Source of the DNA: Hydractinia symbiolongicarpus
Taxonomy: Eukaryota > Cnidaria > Hydrozoa > Anthoathecata > Hydractiniidae
NCBI RefSeq assembly: GCF_029227915.1
Contig: NC_079889.1
Coordinates: 3,410,001-3,474,000, forward strand
DNA length: 64,000 bases
Direction: 5' to 3'
The notes under the pieces were generated by a model, which saw only the letters and a list, made by a program, of their open reading frames with translations, was not told the origin of the DNA and searched no databases. Shown here in pieces: positions 21,901-33,942 of the stretch (the first letter of the stretch is position 1; each line of letters starts with the position of its first letter). The translations under genes and the position numbers were made by a program.

Positions 21901-22904
21901 ATACATTTTTTAACAACCAATTCTAGATTAAGGCGGATTTTTACTGTGGAAACATTTTCTAATTTGTTGAATTTTTTTCATTTTCCCCCCAAAAAAACAA
22001 AAAAAGTGAGAAAGTGAAATTTGTCTCCATTTTTATATTTTTAACGGACAATGCATTACCCCCTCCCCCTCCGCAAATTAGGCTATAATAGTCTAATTAG
22101 TCTACGATAGCCTATTTATGCAATTTATCTCTCCTAATTAGGCTATCAACATGATTTTTGCTGCCTATCACTGTTCTGTTGCATAATCGCAATGATGTTA
22201 TTAACTAAAAACATTCTATAGAACCCCCTTTTGATGGTCCAAATATATTTTTCTTTATAATTTGCGCTTTGATTAAGAACGCATGCGCTGTGTTACAGCT
22301 TCTTTGTTTTACAGCCATGGTTGCTTCTGAAAAAGGCTAAATTTCCTGCACGCATACTTTCAACATGGTGGTGCATAGCCTAAATAGACTATTTCTTGTC
22401 TAATTAGACGATTCAAAGACTTTTGACGTATAATTTTTAGTCCCGTGAAGCAAAGTATAAAAAATTTTGCTCGAAGTAAGATGATGTAATGAGCAACAAA
22501 ACTCCGAAAGAAGATGGTGCGACCAGACGTGGTTTTCGAGATAATCATAAGAGAAGAAAACACATCTCCTAAATAGGAGATGATCTCCTAACTAGTCTAT
22601 GGAAAATCTCCTAGCTAACTAAGCCATTATCCTAATATGGCGTGATAGCCTAATTTGCAGTTATCCCTGACTGATGGATGCTGCACCTTTTCCAGGGCTC
22701 GAAATAAATTTTGAAGACCTCTTGAAAAGTCGCAAAATAAATATAACCTAGGCAAATCCATGTATGTATCTATAAATTATCTATCTAGCTAACATACTTT
22801 AGCCAATAAATAAAATAAAAAATAAAAAGAGATTCGAGCATGAGGCAGATTTACACTTACTCCTTATCATCCTTCTCGGCATTTTCCTGGTGCCCTTCCG
22901 GCAT
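15928..22904 (-). CDS. DNAJC5: cysteine-string protein, DnaJ homologue subfamily C member 5
   Basis: Five coding exons on the minus strand: 22861-22904, 17990-18065, 17849-17905, 16767-16877 and 15928-16296. All have GT-AG borders and join in one 218-residue frame. Residues 17-83 are a J domain with intact HPD (46-48) in [16 protein letters not shown]. The linker [20 protein letters not shown] is characteristic of CSP. Residues 116-137 form the cysteine string, with 11 Cys in 22 positions, the membrane-anchoring palmitoylation region. The C-terminus is acidic and then Pro/Ser-rich. In animals CSP acts with Hsc70 on synaptic and secretory vesicles, keeping SNAP-25-type SNAREs folded. The N-terminus lacks the RSLS-type phosphorylation site of vertebrate CSP. 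An alternative first exon exists at 23196. Intron 1 is about 4.8 kb and carries repeats. Confidence 0.95.
19998..20163. repeat. 83-bp tandem duplication in CSP intron 1
   Basis: Two adjacent copies of an 83-bp unit starting CATGAATAAAGAATCAACTG differ by about one base, so the duplication is recent. A G-homopolymer of about 18 nt lies nearby at 19113-19130. Confidence 0.85.
22073..22658. mobile_element. MITE with palindromic TAATTAGGCTAT motifs, in CSP intron 1
   Basis: The left end GCAAATTAGGCTATAATAG and the right end GCCTAATTTGC are inverted copies, 586 bp apart. Between them CTAATTAG, TCTCCTAATTAGGC, CTCCTAAATAGGAGATG and similar short palindromes recur. There is no ORF of note. The clear target duplication I would want is not visible. 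Confidence 0.6.
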
Positions 22905-23195
22905 GATGGAAGGTTACAGAAAACTGAAACAGGATGAAATAACTTGAGGTACCATTAAAAAAGCCTTTCCCCTTCTCATTCAAAAAAAATCTCCACTCTA
23001 CTACACAGCTCAAACCACCATGTTATTTGTTCATGCATAGAACGAAGCTGAGGTCATACCTTTTACCAGACCCCTGGACTCGATGGTTTCAATGTAAACA
23101 ATTTGCCTTGTTTATTTTTGCGCTACGAGAACCACACAGCGCCCCTTTTTTAATTAATCACAAAGTATATAGTATATACTTATACTTATCCATAC

Positions 23196-23266
23196 TTTGA
23201 TTCATCGTCTTCATCTTCCACTACTTCAGACCCCTCTTCGTTTACCTTCGTATACTGGTAACTCAT
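23196..23266 (-). CDS. DNAJC5: alternative first coding exon of DNAJC5
   Basis: On the minus strand, ATG begins a 23-codon frame (MSYQYTKVNEEGSEVVEDED, then DES) ending in AA|GTATGG, phase 2. The first exon at 22861-22904 also ends in phase 2, so both splice in frame to the exon at 18065 (this one giving [14 protein letters not shown]). It would give CSP a longer, more acidic N-terminus. It could instead be the first exon of another minus-strand gene, but no other acceptor with matching phase was found nearby. Confidence 0.55.
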
Positions 23267-24407
23267 CTTAGCATTCCATCTTTACGCGGGATAATACCAT
23301 AAAAGTCTATTAACTTTTTCTAAAATATATTTAATATTAATTAAAACGCTTGTTTATCACTAATATATTGTTTTTACTTTCTGTTATTTACTTTGCCCTA
23401 ATTTCTGTTAAGGATGCAATTTTCCAAATTTTCCAAAATAACCTCATCTCCAGGCTGTTTTATCCGTGTCAGTCAAATCTTAGGTGATCGTTGTAAAACT
23501 AACAATGTACTTTATCAACCTCTTACCCAAGACTTAGCAAAGGATAATATTTACGTCTTAGTAGCCAAAAATATAAATTTGGTTTTCTATGATCATAACC
23601 TTTTTTAAAACAATAAACAGTGAATTTGGTTTTGAGAATCCGTTAAATTTTCTTCTATTATTTGCTTTGAAATGATCTTAAGGTTTTTTCTTATTCGTGG
23701 CATAACAAATTAGAAACCTATCAAAAATCGTAGTTTTATATAAAAACATGTTGAAGTGGAAGAATAAAGCCCTGAAGCCCAGCCTTGATTTGTTTTAATG
23801 TTATTAATTTTTTTAGCTGACACTAATTGTAATGTTTATAAAACTTTCACAAAGCTTCTTGACACGATGACTTCAAATTGAGTTTTATTTACATCTTTAT
23901 ACAAGTATCTAGTCTTCTGTTTTCCTAAACAATTGTAACCAGTTTCAAAATACTTTTTCTTACTTAAAAACGCCAAAATATTGATTAGCCATAAACAAAG
24001 TTCTAAAACAGATCAAATTTTCAAAAACTCAGCTTTACTAGAAATTGTGATTAATATACGCAACAAGAATTAAACCATTTTAGAAAACTTTTTAACAAAA
24101 ATATTTTTTTCCTTCTTTATCTTTTTTTCTTCTTTATTCAAACGGTGGAAACGCAATATTTGCTTCAAAGACTCTCCATCTTAGATGCTGTTTCTTTATT
24201 TTGAAGATAAAAAAGAAGAAATTTTTAGATAACATCTGCCTGTGTTTTGTGGCTAACAATAAAAACATAATTTACACTTTACATTCTTTTGTATTTTTTT
24301 TAGAAGAAAATGAATCGATTTATTATAACACTTTAGTACTTCCGCCATTTTATTTTTTGAGACTATAAGCAACCACACGTAGCACAGTTTATTATTACTA
24401 CTATTAG

Positions 24408-24560
24408 TTACCCATGTTAGCCTCCTTGGTTCCTAATGTGTACACTTCGAACTCCCAAACTTCCATAGTCCCTGGCATGACTCAGCCAGTGTTTAAACCA
24501 AAGACATTGAAACGAACGCTTTACCACAAGGCCACCAGTCGGTTTGTAGCTGTAACGAAA
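24408..24560 (-). mobile_element. tRNA-derived SINE fragment
   Basis: The minus strand reads CCGACTGGTGGCCTTGTGGT followed by AAAGCGTTCG, an A-box-like Pol III start, with a degenerate B box (GGTTTAAACAC) about 35 nt downstream. It does not fold as a full tRNA by eye. Confidence 0.35.
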
Positions 24561-24811
24561 AGAACCTCAAAATCCTGGGAACGAGGTTGGAAACAAGTAC
24601 ATACAAGTTAATCTGCCAATTGTCTTCACAAACATTTTTAGGATTGTTCAAATTTTAAAATCAGGGTTTTTTCACGTCTGCTTCCATAGTGATTTATAAT
24701 TTATGGTGGTTAGCCTCACTAGTTTTGAAGAAACACCTTGTCATTTCTTTCCAGCAGGGAGCACAAAGGCATGTCTAGAGCGTTTAAAGATCCCATTTGT
24801 GCCTAAACAAA

Positions 24812-24880
24812 CAAAGGCATGCTGGCTTGAATCCACGACTTTTATCGTGAGTCGAGCGCTCTATTATCTGATCTACAAAT
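24812..24880 (-). mobile_element. tRNA-like fragment
   Basis: The minus strand has TAGATCAGATAATAGAGCGC, resembling a D-arm/A box, then a CGACT/AGTCG stem and GGATTCAAGCC, resembling a T-arm/B box. The acceptor stem does not pair clearly, so a SINE head or tRNA relic is more likely than a working tRNA gene. Confidence 0.35.
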
Positions 24881-26103
24881 GACAATACTGAAAAAAATTG
24901 CTTTAAATAAATTAACGAATAATTTCACTCCGAAGTCATTTTCTATCCGGTATGTCTCCGGCGAGTCTATTCCGTAAAAAAGAAAGAGAGAGAAAACATG
25001 GCAAAACACCCTGGGTAGATAAAACACATCCTTGCAAATAAATAAATACAGAAATTTTTAGCAGTACACAAACCTCTCATAATGTTTTATCTGCCTACAT
25101 GTAATGCAAGTTTTATTCAACACCAAGAGTAATTACGTTGCGTTGTCAAGTTTTAATCTTTCGATTAAATTATAATGGCATTATAAAAGAAATCACCACG
25201 CTGGGAGCGCCAATATTAATTTCACAACTATTATAAGTTTATAAGTAACACATATTTTTAATTCAGCCTCGTTGTTGATAATTTTATTTCGTCGAAATGA
25301 GGCTGGCTTGCTGGTGGTACGTGTTGATTGCTACGCTGTTGAGCTTTTTTTTTAAAAGAGTTCTAAGTTTTACTTGATCAAAAATATTTTTTAACCCTAA
25401 ATATACTGGGCGTTTTTTTAGGCCTATAATTCTTGGGTGGGTTTTTTTAATAGTTTTAATAGCCTTTTCTCAATTGCATCAAACTTGGAAAAGTCATAGT
25501 ATGTCTTAATGGGAACAAAATGCAGCAATAAATTTTTGCATATGTCAGCACTTTTCATCGGAATTGGAAGATTAAAACTTGTCCAAAATACCACTGCCTG
25601 CTTTTAATAAATCAATTTACTTTACTTCTAGAACGAATATCAGTATTCTGTCTAAAAGTTTCCGATAGTCAATTAAAAGCTATTTAACGTATTTTCCGAT
25701 TTTAGCATTATTTGTGTGGGGAGCAGAGGATGTACCGCACTTTTTCATGAATTAAAAATATTAAAAGTCGCTAGAAACTGTCAAGCATTGGAAATCCCTT
25801 CCCAAAACTTGGGAACATGTAGCTCATCTTAACATATCCAGGTGTAATTTAAATCGGATATTCCTTCCAAGCCATTTTCTTCCAATATAATAAAAAACCT
25901 AACAAGCCCTAGGGACAAGGTTACACTTCGCCATGTGTGTATCCTACTGCTGTATGTGATGACATTGTAAGGGATAAAAATCAATACACTACCAAACAAG
26001 TATTTTTCACTAAGCTTAATAAAGTATTTCCTTCTTTAGATTTTCTTCAACATAATTTTAATGGACAGCAAGAAATCGTCTAAAACAGATATTATATCAC
26101 CTT

Positions 26104-26172
26104 AAAACCTCGTTCCCAGGACATTTCTCTGTAATAACGGCTCAGGGGCCGCAACATCGTTGGGACGAGATT
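26104..26172. mobile_element. mini-element of the CTCGTCCCCAGG family
   Basis: AACCTCGTTCCCAGGAC on the left and GTTGGGACGAGATTG on the right are inverted. The internal TAATAACGGCTCAGGGG recurs in a partial copy at 32198-32215. Confidence 0.5.
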
Positions 26173-26540
26173 GAACACGTTAGTATCCATTACTTTCGTT
26201 CGCTATATACATTGCTTTTTGTAAAGTGATCTGGAGACGATAGTGTGCTGCTTGTAAATATTTTAAAAATCGTTAATTTTTTTTCTAAAATGGTTCTAAA
26301 AAGACACCTTTATCCTACATGTTCACCCAAGGGTTACTGTATGAATAATGAATTTAAATAGCTGAGTTGTTGTCAATTTATAAAGCGTTACTATGGAAAC
26401 AATCATAATTCATGCATCAATAATTCTTAATTATTAATTTTATCAAAAAGCAAAAAATTATCGAAATTGATATAGCTATTAATTTATACGACATAAAAAA
26501 ATAAATAAAAAGGAAAATTGGGAGTATAATTTGTTAGAAG

Positions 26541-28862
26541 ATGACTTTAATTTTTTTCGTCCTTTTCGGTGCTGCAGCAGTATTTGACGTCACTGGTGAG
26601 TTTTTTAGTTCTTATAGTCAATTAGTTCAGCTTGATCTCAAGAAAGATTGTCAGATGAGGAAATTAACAAAAAGAAGGGTAAAAAAAGGATAGCTTAAAT
26701 AATCAAATTAATTTTAAGATTTATTTATATTTCGGGTGTTGCAACCTAGTCCTGAAATAAAAAGATTCTCAGATACAATTTGAATTTGGTCACGGGGTCA
26801 AAGCAAAAAATAAAATAAAACAAAACAAACTATAAAAAAGTAATAAATGCAGTTACACAACAAAAAATATGAAATACGGAAACTACAGTGACCATTTAAA
26901 CGACGTGTGTCCAATAACACGAAGGTTTTGTAAAGGAAAGGTCCAAGAAAATTGTTTAAACCAGCTGACGTTTGAATTAACAGAATTCGAATTAGCCGAG
27001 GTCTACTGTAGTTCCTTATTCAACGTGTCCTATCGTAACCACCCATCCAAAAGAATAAGGAATAACCGAATATCCCCATGCGTGTATATCTTTCTAGATT
27101 CCTCATTGGAATCCTGTTACAAGTGCGATGATGTCTCAGTGAAGAAGCCTGAAGATTGCATCACGAGAAAAGATTGGTGTCGAAATCAAGAGAGATGTTT
27201 GCTCATGACATACTTGTAAGAAGCTTTGTCCTTATTTATTTACAGAGGTGGAGACAGATAAAAAAGACACGTTTGAACACTTCTCAAGACACATCCTTTT
27301 CTCACATCAACCCAAATTTAACCAACAAACGAAATGCGAGCTTTTTTAAATCATCAAAATTTAAAAAGACCTATCTACAAATCACAGGAATATAATTATA
27401 ACCACAGTATCATGTTTATCCTCAAGTTCATTTGTAATATTTTGATTCTTCCTCTTTTTTATTTTTTTGCAACGTAGAAACACCAACGATGAAGCGATCT
27501 ATGACGCTAGATGCAGCACTGAGTTGGAGTGCTTCTCCAAAGCTGCGGAAGAAAGATTGTGTGACCTGAAAAAGAACTGCACAGTGAGTGAGAGATTTTT
27601 ACGCAACTAAATCCCAGGGCTTTTGCACCAACTGTTGTGTCAGAAGGCAAAAACAATAGAATCCCTTGGGAAGAAGAAGCTTTCAGTTGCATTTGGTATT
27701 TACGCGTTTTGCATCGATATATATCTCATATATCGCTAATATTAGAAATAACGGGTAAAGTTAGACCACCAACCTTATTTTCAGGACTTTCCCCCCTCTC
27801 TGCTATCGGCGGCTGATGTAGCGCCACATATTAAAAAATGAAAAGGAACAAGACGTATGATATACGCAAACAACCTCGCCAAAAAAGTGTATAAAAAGCT
27901 GAAGTTAGACACGACATATTTTGCTATTCGGATAGGCAATAATATTGATAGAAAATTTCTCGAAATTTCAATTTTCGTTAGGTCAGTCTGTAAACACGTC
28001 CTCGCGGGCGAGATAGTAAGAAGAAAAAAAGAGAAAACATAGTTACCAAGATGAGATTCGAACACACGACTACTCCCGTGTCGGTGCTCAGAGAGGCAAA
28101 AATTTCCATTCTTGTAGGACACATTTGCGTTTTAATACAAGCTCACGAGCTTGTAATGAGCTTCTTTTCGCTATTTTTTGCTCACGGAGGGCTGATTAAA
28201 TAAAGTTAAGTTACCCTCTTTTCCGCAGAGTCTCTTATTTAGAGGTTTTGTCACAGGCCGTTATTAATGATGGTTACAGATGCTGGAAATCCGTACTTAT
28301 AATTCCCGTTATATAAGCTGTGCAGAGCTGAACTTATAAAATGTTTAGCAACGTCTCGGTTTGACCAGATTAGTGACACCGTTTTATAAAAGCAGTACTG
28401 AATCTCACCTAGAAGGATCTTTCCCTCCCCCTAGATCTCACTAACATTTCCAAGATAGTAGCTGTCTTTAATAATAATTTTTTTTTGCTAAATAAGCAGT
28501 TTTACAGCCTTTGATTTCCTACAGTCAAGCAAAGAGGTACCAAGGTGTGGGGCTTGGTCAGCTGTGTGTACAGGCTTGGTTCGGCATGGATACATTTTGA
28601 TTTTAATAACTGTGCTAGGCCGAGTAAAAATTTAACAAAACTCGGTTGGCACGGTATAACTTATATATTGGACCTACGTTGTGTGTCCTAACCTCGATTG
28701 TTAACCTTACAACAATTTATGTCTTCTTGTCCGTCAATTTCATAGGTTATTCATTGCTGTGAAGATAATTTGTGCAATGCTGCTGATGCAACATGGATTC
28801 GATTTGACGTCAGGTTGCTGGCTTTCGTCTTCGTCGCATTTTTCGTGCTTATGTGGAAATGA
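26541..28862 (+). CDS. GPI-anchored Ly6/uPAR three-finger domain protein
   Basis: Four exons (26541-26595, 27098-27215, 27478-27583, 28746-28862) join in frame to 131 residues. Residues 1-16 are a signal peptide (MTLIFFVLFGAAAVFD). Residues 25-103 are a three-finger domain with 12 Cys, opening CYKC and closing with the diagnostic CCEDNLCN (97-104). The hydrophobic C-terminus (RLLAFVFVAFFVLMW) after a small-residue CNAAD stretch fits GPI-anchor addition. Ly6 proteins are cell-surface ligands or modulators of receptors; no specific partner can be read here. Twelve Cys means one disulfide more than the canonical five. Exon 2 was fixed at 27098 because only that acceptor (TTTCTAG) matches the phase-1 end of exon 1. 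Confidence 0.88.
27605..27795. repeat. dispersed repeat copy in Ly6 intron 3
   Basis: Starts near AAATCCCAGGGCTTTT and ends CACCAACCTTATTTTCAGGAC. It aligns along its length with 29129-29300, sharing TAATATTAGAAA and ACGCGTTTTGCAT-type blocks. No coding content. Confidence 0.5.
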
Positions 28863-29005
28863 AAACAAATTCGTGAATATTGTGCACATCGATGCACCTT
28901 CATACATCCGATGCCGCACGTTATTCTGCATTGATTGTTAAACGCATGACGGGTTATATTAATTTGCCGCTAAAAGAGTTAATATTATAGGATATAAAAC
29001 GCACA

Positions 29006-29011
29006 AATAAA
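29006..29011 (+). terminator. polyadenylation signal of the Ly6 gene
   Basis: Canonical AATAAA 144 bp after the stop codon, in a short AT-rich 3' untranslated region. Confidence 0.5.
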
Positions 29012-29128
29012 CGCACTGTTCCAGAAACTGTAATTATGTAATTATGTATTTATGATTAAAAAATAAATCGTTAAGCTTTACAATGGATTGCTTAATATCC
29101 ACCTTGACAGTGATTATTGATTTTTTTT

Positions 29129-29300
29129 AGGCAACCTAGATCCCAGGGCTATTACCCTGGAAAACAATATGATCAACAGGGAGGGGTGTTGCTGCATTTT
29201 TTTAATAACGCGTTTTACATTGATCTTTATCTAATATGATAATGTGCTAATAATAGAAAAGGCGGGTGAAGTCGAATCACCAACCTTGTCCCCAGAGCAT
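29129..29300. repeat. dispersed repeat, second copy of the 27605 family
   Basis: Begins GCAACCTAGATCCCAGGGC and ends CACCAACCTTGTCCCCAGAG. The interior ATAACGCGTTTTACATTGAT matches the copy at 27605-27795. The ends are imperfect inverted relatives of the CTCGTCCCCAGG family. Confidence 0.5.
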
Positions 29301-31012
29301 TTTTTTACTTCTGTCCAAAGTAAGTGACTTCTTCCTTGTTAGTGGTGTCTGCATTTTACGTACCCTCGTTTCCGAAGCTTTTTATTTATTAATTTTTCAT
29401 CGGGGTTAATTTTTAAAAATCCTTGGAGACAAGGTTGGTATTTTATGAAATAATCGCGAAAAAAAAATTAAGAATAAATAATACAATTAAGTTGCATAAA
29501 AACACGAGTTTCCGTACAAAAAATAGGTCCATTGCCAAAGTTAAGGCAAGTAACAACCTTGTCCCCAGGACTATATTCTAAAGGAACCTTCCTGGTATAG
29601 AAAAATCTAACAAGTTCTAGGGCGACGTTAAATCACTACTCCCTGTCCCGCAATTACATCTCACGAGGCGATTTGAGCATCTGTCATGTGCATGCACAAG
29701 GAGGGTGCTTAAATTCCATATTTAGTTTGTATTCTGGGTTTCATGTTTATGAATCCGATAAGGGCTCTTACATTAGCTTTATAAGTTAATGTCATCTAAG
29801 CAAACACATATATAGCCAACATCAGTCTGGTTAGAGATTACGTGAGCTGAGGTGAAATAAGTTTAACTTACATCATTATCACGTGACTGGTAATAAATAT
29901 CTCGTCAATCATAAAATTTTTTAATTGTTAGGTTATTGTTAATAAAAACAAACATACCGCAAGAAATGCAAGTATTTCTTATAGGAGTTAGTTAAACTTC
30001 CCTAAAACTTGGCTAGATAGTTGAATAAAATGTATCTTTTCAAGTAACACCATCGTGTGCTTGTAATTTCATTTCGCTGACATTGGTCACACGCCCTTGC
30101 AATGAATTTGTGAGTCGTAAACCTGATTCGAAAAGTGTTTTTATAGCGAGTAGTCTGTCCGATGAAATTGTACATCATGAACGATAAAATTGTACATCAC
30201 AGTCAATTGTCACATTAGCTAGTCATCTCCTCGACCATAAACTAGATGTATGTTTTCTGTTGCTTTGAGAGATCTTAAATTGAGTGAAAGGTCAGCAGTG
30301 TATCTTGGCTAGTAAAAGCGGGCCAAACGTGATAATTATTGAATTTTTATCGGTCCTTGTTGCTAGAGCTCTTTAAAATAAACGCAATATTAAACTCAAA
30401 ATGCTGTCCAGGACTCAAATGGCGAGTATTTTTCATTAGATATACTTTTACTGCTTTGACCCGGTGCCCACAGATTGACGGTTCAGGGTCCAAGAGACAT
30501 AGGGAAAAGAAAGTGGACACAGGAGAATTCCCGTGGATTTTCCAGCTGGTTAACAGCTAGTCAAAAGTTACATTACATGCATAATCATTCCCAGGGCTGT
30601 TTCGGCGCATAATTTATTGTGCGGACAGCTTTAGTTAACAAAAATACCATGGGTGATGCTGCTTGCAAGCTAGCCCTCTGTAGAAGCTCTGAAGAAAAAA
30701 GTATTAACAATAATAAATAAAGAAAATATGAATAAATAATGTATTTTCTCGAGTGCCAAACACGACACCCTCACAAGGTGTTACAAATTGGCATTAGATT
30801 GTGCCAACATATGTCTACAGCAATTAAACCACGTGATTAAAACGCGTCATCACTTGAGTAAGCCAATTAACTCGTCAAAATGACGATAAACTGATTAATA
30901 ATTTACAGTAAAGATGTTACATCCAAAAGTTTTGTTTCAATAATTGATACGCGAAAGATAAAATCTTTCTTCTCCGGCAATCAAATATTTATGATGTAAG
31001 TTGCAAAAAGGG

Positions 31013-31019
31013 TATAAAA
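31013..31019 (+). promoter_or_regulatory. TATA box of the claudin-like gene
   Basis: TATAAAA lies 56 bp upstream of the ATG, with a likely transcript start about 25-30 bp downstream, giving a short 5' untranslated region. Confidence 0.6.
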
Positions 31020-31074
31020 ACTGTTACCTAAGCTATATTGTCATTGTTGAGGAAAAGTTGAATGTAATCGAAAC

Positions 31075-31843
31075 ATGGCGTATTATCTTCGATTGTCTGT
31101 TTCCATACTTGTGATGCTCACCTTGGTGATGTATTTAGTGTGTGTGAGCACGGATTACTGGCAGAAAACACACTACAAGTACAGTTCGATTAGTAGACAC
31201 GCTATTAAAGCCACTCACAGTGGGATATGGAGCGGTTGTTTCATCAAGGGAAACACGGAATATTGTGGTCACATTCACTTAGAAAAACGTAAAAACTGTT
31301 CCTTTTTTTATTTTTAAAATGAGTTTACCCATTTCAGTTATTTGATTTTTACTATTTTTGTTAATTTGAATAGATTGGCTTAAAGCAGTTCGAGCATTTA
31401 TGATTCTTGGTATTATTGCTAACATGGTGGCAGCAATTTACACCGTGTTGGCTTTCATCAAGGAAAACATACGCTTCCAAATTGTTGGTGTGATACTCAT
31501 AATAAACGGTAGGAGAGGTTATTTTTAGGAGATTATTTGTTTTAACTTCAATTTTTTTACTTCTCTGGCCAGTAACAACAATATTTCATTTTTCTGCCAT
31601 CTGGTTTGTGTATATATACTCTAAATATAGCATATTGTTCCCTCATGTATTTTAGCTCTGTTTATTCTTATCGGGCTGGCCGTCTATGCAGCAAAATCTG
31701 GATTGCCTTTCGAGAGAACATACGAAGACGGCAAATTTGAATGGTCATTTATAGTTGCCTGGATAACTTGGGTTTTGACTATTGTGGCGTGTGTACTTTC
31801 GTTTTTGGATGAACGAGTCGAACCTCAATTTCAAGACTACTAA
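31075..31843 (+). CDS. claudin/PMP22-like four-transmembrane protein
   Basis: Three exons (31075-31288, 31374-31508, 31656-31843) with GT-AG introns of 85 and 147 bp encode 178 residues. Four hydrophobic helices lie at about 7-25, 79-100, 107-127 and 146-166. The first extracellular loop carries the claudin-family signature: W29, then GIW (50-52), C55 and C64 with eight residues between the cysteines. The C-terminus (PQFQDY) lacks the YV-type PDZ ligand of classical claudins. Members of this superfamily form septate/tight-junction strands or act as membrane regulators; which applies here cannot be told. It could equally be named PMP22/EMP-like. Confidence 0.85.
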
Positions 31844-32037
31844 GCCAGATTGCGTGTATTGGACGTTGGCATGTCATCGATCGTGATCTTTTTTAATGTG
31901 ATTATCAATTTATTACAGTTTTAACGTCATGTCGCCGTTAATTTTGGCAAATTCACCGTCATTTCAATTATTTTCTGTGCAGTTTATCTTTGTTTTATGT
32001 AAAATACATAGTTGATTGTTCCATAAGTTAAATGAAA

Positions 32038-32043
32038 AATAAA
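32038..32043 (+). terminator. polyadenylation signal of the claudin-like gene
   Basis: AATAAA about 195 bp after the stop codon, within an AT-rich 3' untranslated region. Confidence 0.55.
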
Positions 32044-33942
32044 TTTAAATTTAAAATTAGCTCCCAGAAAAAAAAAACATTTCTCTGCTTTCCTTTCATG
32101 GAACCAGGCATGAACCTTGTTGTCAAAAACCCTTGTAAAATGAAAATGGCAACCTCCTTCTAAGGGCATTTTGACTTGTTGATGAAGTTGAACTGCGTAA
32201 TAACGGCTCAGGGGTCACAAGCCCCGAGGATGAGATTGTGGAAATGGAGCTTCAAAAAATACTGTAAATAAAGAGCGATTTTAAAAGAAAAAAGACATGG
32301 GTTTCTTGTATTGGGTTAAGTCTTTTTTTATTGTAAAATGTCAAATGTAGCCAATAATAAGGCCTACTCCAAATTCGCAAAAATATAATTTAACAAACTT
32401 TGTCTCCCGTTAAAAAGATACAAAGAGCCCTGGGTTCGAGGTTGCTGCTCAAGTTTAGTAAATATTTTAAAAACATATTTTTTGATATTTATTAATTATA
32501 TTTAATTTAATACTTATTATACATGTTAGAGGTATTATGTATCCAAATGTTTTTAATGAAAGAATTTATTTTTTGTGTTTTACACTTATTGACGAAAATC
32601 GATTAAACTCCCGACTAAAACAACCCTTGGGATAAAGTTGGTCACAATAAAATAGTTTCTTAGCCCATTTTTGAAAATTAGAAGAACTAAATAATATAAA
32701 ACATGTCATCTGGTTTTTGAAAATGTTCAAATTTTTATATAGCTTCAGATTCATCTCGTAAAGGTTTCATTCCCAATATTCGCTATTTTTAGGCCTTCAA
32801 TTCGCCAAATCTTTTTTCCGTCATACTTTGTCAAATAAACAGCCAGACGTACGTAAAAGCGAATTTAATTACCGCGCAAATTATTGATAAATAATTTTTT
32901 TTAATAGCGTCCTCTTCCTGAAATTTTTGACTTTTTTGTTCTCTTTGGCTTTGTAAACTGGGACATTCCTCATTTCAAGATTTTTAAGGGGGGGGGGGGG
33001 GCGTTTATTGCAGAGGGGTGTTTATTTAAATAACTTCACTTCGTTTATTTTCCAAATATGTTTTTTCGTGATATAAATCAACAATTACAAACTCGTCGTC
33101 CGCATTGCATTCGCTTCTTAAACACCTAATTACAAACGTGTTTGTTCTTTAAGAGAATTCTCCCAATTAAGCAGGGTTGACAATACTTGAAACCATGGAT
33201 CTACTGATTTCAGTGAAATGGTTCAATTACCATTCTCGTCTCTAGAAGTCACTAACTTCGAAGCCATCAATGATTATACAGGATATTTATACTATAATTA
33301 CGCATTTTGAACTGGTAAAGTTTCTCCTATCGATGTCTACAACGGACTTAGCATCTTAGATTATTTGATTAGATATAAAGACTTAAAATGTGCTAATTGT
33401 TGCTGACGTCAATATGGCCATTTTTCTTATATTTTGGGCCTCTGTATTCGTTTACATGAATTGACTCAGTTAACAATTTTTCAAGTCCTTAAATATTGTA
33501 AACTAGTATTTAGTCCCGTGGAAAAATCCACTATAGATACCAAATAAAAAAACAGCGAAATTAACCATAAAATTCATTGTTCTTTTCGTGAAAACGTTTT
33601 GTTGTTAATTCCATTCAAGCGGGAATAAATAAATCCAATATGTTTTTCATAAACAATAGACACGTGCTGAAGGAAATAATAAGAATTTAATTACCCGTGA
33701 CTTGTGTAATAAAGTTTACTTTATTACACAAAGGTTTTTATGAGAACAATAAAGTAAATTAACCGTGACTTTTTTAAACTAAAAATTTTAAATCAATTTG
33801 AAAAAGCACACAAAAGACAATAAATAATAAAAGTTAGCAAAGGTGACACGTTACCGCGGCTGTTTCTTTAGAAAAGCAACACATCCACTTTACCTGTTAC
33901 AGACACACGGAACTGGCGTATTATTATATAGAATAATTCGTA
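32044..33942. other. intergenic region, no gene recognised
   Basis: Contains partial copies of the CTCGTCCCCAGG family (about 32200-32230 and 32430), a 14-nt G run at 32988-33001 followed by GCGTTTATT, and AT-rich filler. The block at 33385-33425 (TGTGCTAATTGTTGCTGACG) recurs at 48900-48930. Confidence 0.45.

Larger units (their letters stand above)
23267..26103. other. intergenic stretch, SINE-like fragments only
   Basis: Region between the divergent CSP and Ly6 genes, so their 5' regulatory sequence must lie here. I see tRNA-like fragments at 24408 and 24812 and a single-ended AACCTCATCTCCAGGC copy at 23442. No supported coding exon was seen. Confidence 0.45.
28863..31012. other. intergenic region, repeats only
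   Basis: Holds the 3' untranslated region of the Ly6 gene, a repeat copy at 29129-29300 and single-ended CCTTGTCCCCAGGAC motifs at about 29280 and 29560. A duplicated AAATTGTACATCA motif lies near 30170-30200. No further exon is supported. Confidence 0.45.

Noticed and set aside
26869-27097. Cys-containing ORF upstream of the Ly6 exon (starting MKYGNYSDHLN)
   Set aside because: It is in frame with exon 2 but its upstream acceptors do not match the phase of exon 1, whereas the acceptor at 27097 gives a seamless signal-to-CYKC junction. Read as intron.
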